A stretch of 5,644 nucleotides of DNA from assembly GCA_910588285.1 (NCBI GenBank), contig CAJUQB010000160.1, positions 1,873 to 7,516 of the forward strand, read 5' to 3'. The notes beneath the pieces are model-generated. The model searched no databases. It was not told the origin of the DNA and saw only the letters and a list, made by a program, of their open reading frames with translations. Position numbers and translations under genes: made by a program. This stretch comes from an uncultured Lachnospiraceae bacterium. Its GTDB lineage: Bacteria; Bacillota; Clostridia; Lachnospirales; Lachnospiraceae. Positions 1 through 5,559 of the stretch are shown in pieces; positions within the stretch are counted from its first letter, which is position 1; every line of letters starts with the position of its first letter.

Positions 1-293
1 TCCTTGGCCAGATCCAGGATCCGCTTGGAGCGCTCCACGAGAGCAGGATTCTTGTCCGGATTGACAAAGGGCTGTCCCAGATCGCCGCAGAGGGCAGAGA
101 TCTTAAGACCGTGCTCCTTGACCATGTGAAGGAAATCCTTCCGTTTCTGACCGGTCAGTGCCTCGGGGGCCAGCTCCCCCTGGGTGGCATAGACCTGGAT
201 TCCGGATGCGCCGATGGAGACAGCCTGTTTCAGAGCAGTGGTTCTATCTGTGCGAAATGATTCCAGCATAACGCCGATGGAAAAGTTGTACAT
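1..293 (-). CDS. Sugar phosphate isomerase/epimerase-like protein (TIM barrel), N-terminal part, runs off the window
   Basis: The frame is open from an ATG at 293-291 to the window edge, giving 97 codons with no stop. A perfect AGGAGG (301-306, minus strand) lies 7 nt before the ATG, so the start is well supported. The protein begins MYNFSIGVMLESF, a first beta strand, followed by an amphipathic helix and GASGIQVYATQGEL (residues 28-41), the second strand. KEHGLKISALCGDLG (59-73) is the third strand. This order (strand, helix with LKQAVSIGASGIQ, then 'HGLKISAL') is typical of the xylose isomerase-like TIM-barrel / AP endonuclease 2 superfamily, which includes IolE- and YcjR-like enzymes that isomerise or epimerise sugars, inositol derivatives or their phosphates in the cytoplasm. 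The metal-binding residues would lie in the missing C-terminal part, so the substrate cannot be told. Divergent orientation to an AraC regulator suggests an inducible sugar-catabolic gene or operon. Confidence 0.85.
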   Translation of the reverse strand, partial: MYNFSIGVMLESFRTDRTTALKQAVSIGASGIQVYATQGELAPEALTGQKRKDFLHMVKEHGLKISALCGDLGQPFVNPDKNPALVERSKRILDLAK

Positions 294-340
294 AGAAAAG
301 CCTCCTAATTATAAAAATGTTGTTGTGCAAATGATGGAAC

Positions 341-362
341 TGTATTTCTGTTCTGTATTTCT
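341..362. repeat. Two direct copies of TGTATTTCT
   Basis: The 9-base word TGTATTTCT occurs at 341-349 and 354-362, 13 bp apart start to start. It lies immediately downstream of the minus-strand -10, over the expected transcription start of the isomerase gene, and the second copy overlaps the palindrome at 359-371. A protein bound here would be placed to block initiation. This is a sequence observation; no function is shown. Confidence 0.4.
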
Positions 363-399
363 ATTATAGAATAAAATGCATAGAAAGAAAGCCATAGAA
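359..399. promoter_or_regulatory. Candidate operator: palindrome plus phased ATAGAA half-sites
   Basis: TTCTAT-T-ATAGAA (359-371) is a perfect 13-bp palindrome with a one-base centre. It covers the minus-strand -10 box. Its right half-site ATAGAA (366-371) recurs in the same orientation at 380-385 and 394-399, so three copies lie exactly 14 bp apart. Such an arrangement in a divergent control region suggests binding of a regulator. Whether that is the adjacent AraC protein or another factor cannot be seen. AT-rich composition makes short matches easier by chance. Confidence 0.4.
363..390 (-). promoter_or_regulatory. Probable promoter of the isomerase gene (minus strand)
   Basis: A perfect TATAAT reads on the minus strand at 368-363. 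The best -35 at a fair spacing is a poor TTTCTT (390-385, 16-bp spacer). Transcription would start near 355, leaving a leader of about 60 nt that contains the AGGAGG site. A good -10 with a weak -35 fits a promoter needing an activator such as the divergent AraC protein. That regulatory link is inference. Confidence 0.5.
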
Positions 400-466
400 T
401 TGCCTCTAATTAACACAATATTGCTTTTTGTTGATATCGCTGTACCGGAAAGGGAGTGTGTAAGAA

Positions 467-1297
467 ATGGTGCAGGAATCCTTTTATGAAAATCTTTTTT
501 TCCCGGATGCGCAGCTGCCCTTGATTTTCCACCATGACCGGATTACCTCGGACATGGATTTTATGGTGCACTGGCAGGACAGTCCGGAGATTTTATATTT
601 TACAGAAGGGAGAGGAGAGGTGGTTTCCGATATTCGGAAGGCGGAGTGCCGGGCCGGGGATGTGGCCTGGATCAACAATGGGAGCCTTCACAGTGTCCGG
701 GCGGTGACGCCGGTCTGCGAATACGACTGCCTGATTGTGGATCGCGATTTTCTGGAGAGCCAGGGGATTCTGGCAGCAGATCTCTTTCTGAAGCTCTGCA
801 TCCGGGATCAGGCGATGAGAGACTGCCTTGAGCAGCTGCGGAAGGAGCTTAAAGAGCAGAAGCCCTTGTATCATGCAGCAGTCAGGGCCTGTCTGATTGA
901 GCTGGGGGTTTATGCAAGCCGTCATTACCAGGACAGTCCCCGGGAGGCCACAGTGGCCCAGAGCCGGCGGATCCTCATGGTGAAGCATGCGATCCGATAT
1001 CTGCAGGAGCATTTCACAGAAGAACTGACCGTGGATCAGATCAGTGAGGCAGTGGGCTTTAGCAAATATTATTTTTGCCGCGGCTTCAAGGAGGTCACAG
1101 GCCGCACAGTCATGGATTATCTCAATGCAATCCGGACAAGCCATGCCAGGCATCTTCTGATTTCTGGGCATTTTAATGTCAGTGAGAGCGCCCAGTGCAG
1201 CGGATTTACCAATCTTTCTTATTTTACCAGGGTGTATAAGCGTTATATGGGCAGGCTGCCTTCTCAGGAAGAGGATATTCGTAAGGGAGAGAGCTAG
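467..1297 (+). CDS. AraC/XylS-family transcriptional regulator with N-terminal cupin-like sensor domain
   Basis: A 276-residue cytoplasmic DNA-binding regulator, a normal length for the family. Residues about 20-95 form a cupin-like ligand pocket with alternating strands; the HWQDSPEILYFTEGRGEV stretch (35-52) and RAGDVAWINNGSLHSV (62-77) are typical of AraC_binding/cupin_2 sensors. A helical linker covers about 100-165. The C-terminal domain (about 170-270) has two helix-turn-helix units: LTVDQISEAVGFSKYYFCRGF (187-207) and NVSESAQCSGFTNLSYFTRVY (237-257), followed by KRYMGRLPS. The second unit has Ser241 where the family usually has Ile before the conserved Ala, and it lacks the usual 'P..YR' ending. 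The ATG at 467 follows AGGGAG (451-456) at a 10-nt gap. No clear plus-strand promoter was found. Divergence from the isomerase gene makes that gene the most likely target, with a sugar-like effector; this is inference. No intrinsic terminator follows the gene. Confidence 0.95.
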   Translation: MVQESFYENLFFPDAQLPLIFHHDRITSDMDFMVHWQDSPEILYFTEGRGEVVSDIRKAECRAGDVAWINNGSLHSVRAVTPVCEYDCLIVDRDFLESQGILAADLFLKLCIRDQAMRDCLEQLRKELKEQKPLYHAAVRACLIELGVYASRHYQDSPREATVAQSRRILMVKHAIRYLQEHFTEELTVDQISEAVGFSKYYFCRGFKEVTGRTVMDYLNAIRTSHARHLLISGHFNVSESAQCSGFTNLSYFTRVYKRYMGRLPSQEEDIRKGES

Positions 1298-1325
1298 AAT
1301 CGTTCCAAATATATGGAAAAAAGTA

Positions 1326-1353
1326 TTGACACACAATATAAAAATGATAAAAT
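1326..1353 (+). promoter_or_regulatory. Strong vegetative (sigma-A type) promoter for the first chemoreceptor
   Basis: A perfect TTGACA (1326-1331) is followed after 16 bp by TAAAAT (1348-1353, five of six to consensus), preceded by TG at 1345-1346 in the extended -10 position. The start would be near 1360, giving a leader of about 115 nt before the ATG at 1475. No sigma-28/sigma-D motility promoter pattern (TAAA with a downstream GCCGATAA-like box) is visible. Confidence 0.7.
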
Positions 1354-1379
1354 TATAAAGGATCGCATTACTATATATT

Positions 1380-1409
1380 TATAAGAAGCTTATACATAAG
1401 AGATAAGAG
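1380..1409 (+). repeat. Small hairpin and tandem ATAAGAG repeats in the chemoreceptor leader
   Basis: TATAAG (1380-1385) and CTTATA (1389-1394) form a perfect 6-bp inverted repeat with a 3-base centre. Directly after it ATAAGAG occurs twice in tandem (1396-1402 and 1403-1409), and ATAAGA also occurs at 1381-1386. The block sits 20-50 nt downstream of the likely transcription start, so it could be a protein site or a weak 5' RNA hairpin. It matches no riboswitch I know; in particular no c-di-GMP aptamer core was seen. Confidence 0.35.
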
Positions 1410-1474
1410 TAAATGATGGTGTAAAAGTGCGTCATGAATAACAAAATATACGAAGATGCAGGGGAGAACAGCTT

Positions 1475-3259
1475 ATGGCACAGGGAAATTCAACACAGGC
1501 ATACAGCAACAGAGGGAATCGTAACGAACAGGCACAATTAGGGATATCCGCCCTTGGCTCCATCCGGGTCAGGGTTATTTTCATAGCAATGCTGGCCATT
1601 GTAACTGTAAGTATCACACAGATTATTATTTTCGGTTCCCTGTCAAGGGAGCAGTTTAAGGATATGGTGATCTGCTATATGGAGGATATGGCAGCTTCCT
1701 ATCAGAAGAACATGAATATCCGGATTGCAGATCTGCAGAAGGAAGGCGGACAGGCGGACGTGACCTTCTGGGAAGAGATGGTGGGCGGCCTGGATATTAT
1801 GGATATGGAGGGCTCCTATGCCTATATTGTGGACCGGGACGGCGTGATGTGCTACCACCCGACGGCGGATAAGATCGGAACGCCGGTGGAGAATGAGGCG
1901 GTAAAAGCCGCAGTGGCAGAGATACAGAAGGGCAATATTCCAAGGGAGGTTGCCTCCATCCGATATGATTACCATGGAGCGCAGAAGTATGCTGCATACA
2001 GTGTGACAGAGGACGGCTCCTATATTTTTGTGATAACTGCCGATGAGAATACTGCGCTGAAATCCTCCAACGAGAATATGAAATCCTCCGATGAGATTGT
2101 TTTGATCTCCATATTTTGGGGTGGCATTGTAATGATTGTCTGCATGGTGATTGTGTTCTTTATCTGTGATATCATTGTCAGGCCCCTGAAGCATATTGCG
2201 GAGATTGCCATGAAGTTTGCGGGGCTGGATTTCAGAGAGGATAACAGCCAGGCCAGGCTGAGTGCCAAGAAGGATGAGACCGGCGCCATCAGCCGGGCAG
2301 TGGATACCCTGCGGGGGCATCTGAGCGGAGTGATCGGGCGGATTGAGGGCCACAGCACTACGGTGCTGCAGACCTCTCATCTGCTGAACGAGAATGCAGA
2401 CCAGATTTTCCGGGCAGTGAAGCAGGTAGAGCAGTCTGTGCAGGAGATGGCCCACAGCGCGACAGCCCAGGCCCAGGAGACCCAGAACGTGATGGAGAAT
2501 ATTGTTCTCATGGGAAGCATGATTGAGGAGAACAATATAGAGATGGAAGAATTACATAATACAGCAAAGGCCATGTACACGGCCAGCGAGGTGGCTGCTA
2601 CAACCCTGAATGCAATGGATAAGGTGAATAAGAAGGCCCAGGAAGCCATTGACCTGATCTATGAGCAGACCAATACCACCAATGAATCAGCCATCAAGAT
2701 CAAAGAGGCTACGGCATTGATCACATCTATTGCAGAGCAGACGAACCTGCTGTCTCTGAATGCCTCCATCGAGGCAGCCAGAGCAGGCGAGCAGGGACGC
2801 GGATTTGCGGTGGTGGCAGGCCAGATTCAGAAGCTGGCGGAGGAATCCAACGAGTCGGCCAAGCAGATCGGAGAGATTATCGCACATCTGATGGAGGATT
2901 CGGAAAAGGCTGTCCAGACGATGGATGAAGTGAAGACGGTTATGGCTGACCAGAATGAAAATGTTGGAAAGACAAGAGGCCAGTTTGCAGAGATGCATGG
3001 CGGTGTTGAGCGGACGCTGGAGGGTATCCAAAGCATTGTGGGCAAAATGGAAAAGGTCGACGCAACCAGGACAGAGGTTGTGGATAGCGTACAGAACCTG
3101 ACTGCTATTGCAGAGGAGAATGCGGCAGGAACAGAGGAGGTATCTGCTTCCATGTCGGAGATGGGAGAGCATATGTCCCGCATCGTCGAGAATTCCGGGG
3201 AGCTGCGCCATATTGCAGACGGAATGCAGGACGAAGTGGAGGTTTTTGTCTTAAAGTAA
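1475..3259 (+). CDS. Methyl-accepting chemotaxis protein with Cache-type sensor (receptor 1)
   Basis: A 594-residue transmembrane chemoreceptor. A polar, Asn/Gln/Arg-rich N-terminal tail (1-30) precedes TM1 (about 34-54). The extracellular sensor (about 55-207) has the YAYIVDRDGVMCYHPTADKI stretch (116-134), then a second part with YDYHGAQKYAAYSV (164-177) and YIFVITADE (183-191), typical of a single Cache/PDC domain. TM2 is about 208-232. HAMP (about 233-285) starts with RPLKHIAEIA. The cytoplasmic coiled coil turns at EQTNLLSLNASIEAARAGEQ (421-440), which contacts CheA and CheW. Both arms are about 21-23 heptads long, fitting the long (44-heptad-like) class common in Firmicutes. Likely methylation sites include TEEVSASM (553-560). 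No C-terminal NWETF-like CheR/CheB tether is present. The ATG follows AGGGGAGA (1460-1467) at a good gap. The protein would signal ligand occupancy to the flagellar switch; the ligand is unknown. Confidence 0.96.
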   Translation: MAQGNSTQAYSNRGNRNEQAQLGISALGSIRVRVIFIAMLAIVTVSITQIIIFGSLSREQFKDMVICYMEDMAASYQKNMNIRIADLQKEGGQADVTFWEEMVGGLDIMDMEGSYAYIVDRDGVMCYHPTADKIGTPVENEAVKAAVAEIQKGNIPREVASIRYDYHGAQKYAAYSVTEDGSYIFVITADENTALKSSNENMKSSDEIVLISIFWGGIVMIVCMVIVFFICDIIVRPLKHIAEIAMKFAGLDFREDNSQARLSAKKDETGAISRAVDTLRGHLSGVIGRIEGHSTTVLQTSHLLNENADQIFRAVKQVEQSVQEMAHSATAQAQETQNVMENIVLMGSMIEENNIEMEELHNTAKAMYTASEVAATTLNAMDKVNKKAQEAIDLIYEQTNTTNESAIKIKEATALITSIAEQTNLLSLNASIEAARAGEQGRGFAVVAGQIQKLAEESNESAKQIGEIIAHLMEDSEKAVQTMDEVKTVMADQNENVGKTRGQFAEMHGGVERTLEGIQSIVGKMEKVDATRTEVVDSVQNLTAIAEENAAGTEEVSASMSEMGEHMSRIVENSGELRHIADGMQDEVEVFVLK

Positions 3260-3298
3260 AGATTTTTTGTGTAACAGGAATCAGAATGGACATTTTGG

Positions 3299-3332
3299 GG
3301 CTTCCGGCGGAATGGTTTTTTTGCCGGAAGCC
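3299..3332 (+). terminator. Hairpin between the two chemoreceptor genes, possible terminator or processing site
   Basis: GGCTTCCGGC (3299-3308) pairs perfectly with GCCGGAAGCC (3323-3332), a 10-bp GC-rich stem with a 14-base loop. The only run of T (3316-3322) lies in the loop, not after the stem, so this is not a canonical intrinsic terminator. It may be a weak terminator or an mRNA stability element that sets different levels of the two receptors. Confidence 0.45.
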
Positions 3333-3355
3333 TCTTATGGGATCAAATGGCTTTT

Positions 3356-3361
3356 TATAAT
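3356..3361 (+). promoter_or_regulatory. Possible -10 box for the second chemoreceptor
   Basis: A perfect TATAAT stands at 3356-3361, just after the intergenic hairpin. The hexamer 17 bp upstream is TCTTAT (3333-3338), a poor -35, and there is no extended TG. If used, the start would be near 3368, giving a very short leader of about 17 nt. The gene may instead depend on readthrough from the upstream receptor. Confidence 0.35.
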
Positions 3362-3384
3362 AACAGAATGTGGAGGTAGGGAAC

Positions 3385-5106
3385 GTGGAGAGCAAGGGAA
3401 ATCCTTTTAAAAGTATTGTAGTGAAGCTGCTGATGATGGCAATTCTTCCGTTGGTCATTCTGGGGGCAGTTTGTGTGGTGGTAGCGTCTTCGAGCCTGCG
3501 CAGCGGTCTGCGGGACGAAGCGCTGGAACGGGTAAAGGCTACCTGCATTGCCGTGAAGGGGGCATACAGCAATATAAATGAAGGAGACTATACATTAAAT
3601 GAGAACAATGAGCTGTTAAAGGGCGATTATAATATTACCCGGAATGAGGCTGGGATCGATGCCCTTACGGAGGGGCTCGCTTCGGATGTTACCTTGTTTT
3701 TCGGTGATACCAGAAGGGCAACCTCTCTGAAGGATATTTCAACAGGGGAACGGATTGTCGGGACGCAGGCATCTGCAGAGGTGGTGGACCAGGTGATGGC
3801 CGGAAATGAGTATTCCTCCACAGCACTGACAATTAATGACCAGAATTATTATGCATATTATATTCCGTTGGAGAATCCCGATGGTCGCATTGTCGGAATG
3901 GTGTTTGCGGGGACGCCGAGTAAGGAGATTGACAAATATATCACATCCCGGATCCTGCTTGTAATTGGTGCGGCAGTGATCGTAATGATTGTGGCTATAC
4001 TGGCAGTGGCATTGAGCTCATTTGCGATTGTAAGGGCAATTAAGGGGGCGCAGAATGCAGTGGAGAATCTGGCCCAGGGCAATCTGGCCTACAATATTGA
4101 CAACAGTATTTTGCAGCGCAACGATGAAATCGGCGATATGGGCCGCGGCGTGGTGGAGTGTATACAGGTGCTGCGCAGGATTGCTACAGGGATTCAGAAC
4201 TCGTCCCGGAGTGTTTTAAATTCCGGTGATGAGCTGGAGTCCATGGCAGTTCAGACCAGCCAGAATGCGGACGAGATCACCCGGGCAGTAGACGAGATTT
4301 CCAAGGGAGCAGTCTCCCAGGCAGAGGAGATCGAGGATGCAACCATGCGTGTAAAGGATATGGGACAGGCCATCGAAAGCATTGTGTCCAGCATTGAAAA
4401 TCTGGACAGTACCTCGGAGCTCATGCAGGATGAGGGGAACGCGGCGGCCAGAATCATTCAGGAGCTGAGCAACAGCAATGATAAGACAACAATTGCAATT
4501 CAGGCAGTGGCAGAGAATGTGGAGGCTACAGACGAATCCGTAAAACGGATTGCAGAGGCAGTGGAAATGATTACAAGCGTTGCAGAGCAGACCAATCTGC
4601 TGTCCCTGAATGCCTCCATAGAAGCGGCCAGAGCCGGAGAGGCAGGAAAGGGCTTTGCGGTGGTTGCCCTGGAGATTCAGAAGCTTTCGGAGGAATCTAA
4701 CAGCTCTGCACAGCGGATCACACAGATTATTATGCGGCTGGCTGAGGATTCCAGGAATTCTATGGAAATGATGGCAGAGGTAAAGGCGAGCCTTCGTGAG
4801 CAGCAGGAGAAGCTTGATACGACAAAAACACAGTTCGGAAATGTAAACAGCGGCATTGTTTCTGCCAGGGAGAACACGGAGCTTGTAAACGGGCAGGCCA
4901 AGGAGTGCGATGCATCCAGAAGCAGTGTGGTCGGCATCATTAATAATTTATCCGAAATCTCGGAGCAGAATGCGGCGTCTACACAGGAAACCACAGCTTC
5001 TATGGAGGAGCTGAATGCCACCATTAATTTGCTGGCGGAAGAGGCAAAGGGCCTGAAGGAGCTGGCAGATGAGCTCAACGAGGCAACACAATTTTTTACC
5101 CTGTAA
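3385..5106 (+). CDS. Methyl-accepting chemotaxis protein with single Cache (sCache_3-like) sensor (receptor 2)
   Basis: A 573-residue chemoreceptor when started at GTG 3385. The frame stays open to an earlier GTG at 3370, but GGAGG (3372-3376) lies inside that extension and 8 nt before GTG 3385, so the later start is chosen. TM1 is about 12-34. The extracellular domain (about 35-188) shows DVTLFFGDTRRATSL (101-115), GERIVGTQAS (121-130), YYAYYIPL (155-162) and GRIVGMVFAG (167-176), a pattern known from sCache_3-type sensors of small molecules such as carboxylates. TM2 is about 190-214 and HAMP about 215-268. The signalling tip is EQTNLLSLNASIEAARAGEA (401-420). Likely methylation sites lie in the arms, for example TQETTASMEEL (533-543). 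Tip-to-end length matches receptor 1, so mixed trimers are possible. The sensor is unrelated in sequence to that of receptor 1, so this looks like divergence or domain exchange rather than a recent duplication. Ligand unknown. Confidence 0.95.
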   Translation: MESKGNPFKSIVVKLLMMAILPLVILGAVCVVVASSSLRSGLRDEALERVKATCIAVKGAYSNINEGDYTLNENNELLKGDYNITRNEAGIDALTEGLASDVTLFFGDTRRATSLKDISTGERIVGTQASAEVVDQVMAGNEYSSTALTINDQNYYAYYIPLENPDGRIVGMVFAGTPSKEIDKYITSRILLVIGAAVIVMIVAILAVALSSFAIVRAIKGAQNAVENLAQGNLAYNIDNSILQRNDEIGDMGRGVVECIQVLRRIATGIQNSSRSVLNSGDELESMAVQTSQNADEITRAVDEISKGAVSQAEEIEDATMRVKDMGQAIESIVSSIENLDSTSELMQDEGNAAARIIQELSNSNDKTTIAIQAVAENVEATDESVKRIAEAVEMITSVAEQTNLLSLNASIEAARAGEAGKGFAVVALEIQKLSEESNSSAQRITQIIMRLAEDSRNSMEMMAEVKASLREQQEKLDTTKTQFGNVNSGIVSARENTELVNGQAKECDASRSSVVGIINNLSEISEQNAASTQETTASMEELNATINLLAEEAKGLKELADELNEATQFFTL

Positions 5107-5109
5107 ACA

Positions 5110-5141
5110 AGGTGGGCGGCGTATGGCAGCCCACCTCTTTT
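5110..5141 (+). terminator. Rho-independent terminator of the second chemoreceptor gene
   Basis: AGGTGGGC (5110-5117) pairs with GCCCACCT (5129-5136), an 8-bp stem with an 11-base loop, followed by CTTTT (5137-5141). It begins 4 nt after the TAA stop. On the other strand the hairpin is followed by a short T-containing stretch, so it may work weakly in both directions. Confidence 0.8.
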
Positions 5142-5144
5142 AGT

Positions 5145-5188
5145 CCCGCGGGCAGCGAGGCAAGCAATTGCCTGCAGCGGGGGTTTTT
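5145..5188 (+). terminator. Second hairpin in the convergent intergenic region
   Basis: AGGCAA (5158-5163) and TTGCCT (5168-5173) form a perfect stem closed by a GCAA tetraloop of GNRA type. An outer CCCGC (5145-5149) can pair with GCGGG (5177-5181), and TTTTT (5184-5188) follows on the plus strand. It could be a backup terminator for the receptor gene, or the 3' structure of the leftward cotJC transcript, for which no T run follows. GCAGCG is also present as a direct repeat here (5152-5157, 5174-5179). Confidence 0.45.
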
Positions 5189-5513
5189 ACTTACAGCAGC
5201 CTCTCTGGGGAACATCAAATTCCGGGTTGAAGGCATAGAAGTTCTTGGGAACCAGCTCCTCCTGCACCAGCCGGAGGCTTTCGCCGAACCGCTGGAAGTG
5301 TACGATTTCGCGTTCCCGGAGGAAACGGATGGGATCGCAGACCTCCGGATCCTTTACCAGCCGGAGGATGTTGTCGTAGGTGGTGCGGGCCTTTTGCTCT
5401 GCTGCCAAATCCTCAAACAAATCCGTAATGGGCTCTCCCTTGGACCGGAACTCGCTGTTCGATTTGATTCGCTTGATTTTTTTGCGTTGAATAGATATAA
5501 TGTAGTAAATCAC
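5187..5513 (-). pseudogene. cotJC: C-terminal remnant of spore-coat manganese catalase CotJC
   Basis: CotJC is a manganese-catalase-family protein of the spore coat, normally about 190-200 residues. Here only the last part remains: from about residue 20 of the open frame (position 5456) the protein reads as CotJC, with ITDLFEDLAAEQKARTTYDN (29-48), FLREREIVHFQRFGESL (64-80) and KNFYAFNPEFD (90-100). Family knowledge places two metal ligands here: Glu39 in AAEQKAR and His72 in EREIVH. The N-terminal half, with the other ligands (the 'TEELAHLE'-type motif), is absent. The first 19 residues of the frame are a Lys/Ile-rich run from AT-rich DNA unlike CotJC. The GTG at 5513 has no ribosome binding site, and the frame meets a stop at 5541-5543 upstream. 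The fragment therefore cannot form the dimanganese site and is probably not expressed. The neighbours cotJA and cotJB, usually upstream in this operon, are not visible. The break is next to a possible accessory module. Confidence 0.85.
5473..5501 (+). promoter_or_regulatory. Promoter of the putative AbiEi-like gene
   Basis: TTGATT (5473-5478) and a perfect TATAAT (5496-5501) are separated by exactly 17 bp. Transcription would start near 5508, giving a leader of about 50 nt before the ATG at 5560. The promoter lies at the edge of the AT-rich DNA that replaces the front of cotJC. Confidence 0.65.
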
Positions 5514-5541
5514 ACAAGCGATAAAAAATTTATGTGTATTT
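5507..5541. promoter_or_regulatory. Inverted repeat over the transcription start, candidate autoregulatory operator
   Basis: AAAT-C-ACACA (5507-5516) and TGTGTATTT (5533-5541) form 9-bp complementary arms with one unpaired C (5511) and a 16-base spacer. The left arm overlaps the predicted transcription start. AbiEi antitoxins are known to bind inverted repeats in their own promoters and repress them. If the downstream gene is AbiEi-like, this is the natural operator candidate; the link is inference. Confidence 0.4.
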
Positions 5542-5559
5542 TAGTGCAGAGGTGAAATC

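Noticed and set aside
1303..1320. TTCCA/TGGAA inverted repeat after the AraC stop codon as a terminator
   Set aside because: Only a 5-bp stem, followed by A rather than T on the plus strand, so it does not look like an intrinsic terminator for this gene.
593..1336. A 247-codon open frame on the minus strand opposite the AraC gene
   Set aside because: Its protein is Cys/His/Pro-rich with no family pattern, it has no convincing ribosome binding site, and it is a mirror of a clearly real gene.
1355..1474. A c-di-GMP or other riboswitch in the leader of receptor 1
   Set aside because: Such switches do occur before clostridial motility genes, but the leader is AT-rich and shows none of the conserved aptamer core.
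1434..1541. A short upstream frame (ATG at 1434, 35 codons) overlapping the start of receptor 1
   Set aside because: No ribosome binding site before it, and the translated peptide resembles nothing; probably chance.
1643..2455. A 270-codon minus-strand frame opposite receptor 1, and several shorter ones opposite both receptors
   Set aside because: Low-complexity His/Leu/Ile or Ser-rich translations that reflect the coding bias of the receptor genes; no motif or start signal.
3247..3269. TCTT/AAGA followed by a T6 run at the end of receptor 1 as a terminator
   Set aside because: The stem is only 4 bp, AT-rich, and overlaps the stop codon; too weak to call.
5112..5555. A 147-codon plus-strand frame across the terminators and cotJC remnant
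   Set aside because: It begins inside the receptor terminator hairpin, and the opposite strand reads as recognisable CotJC.
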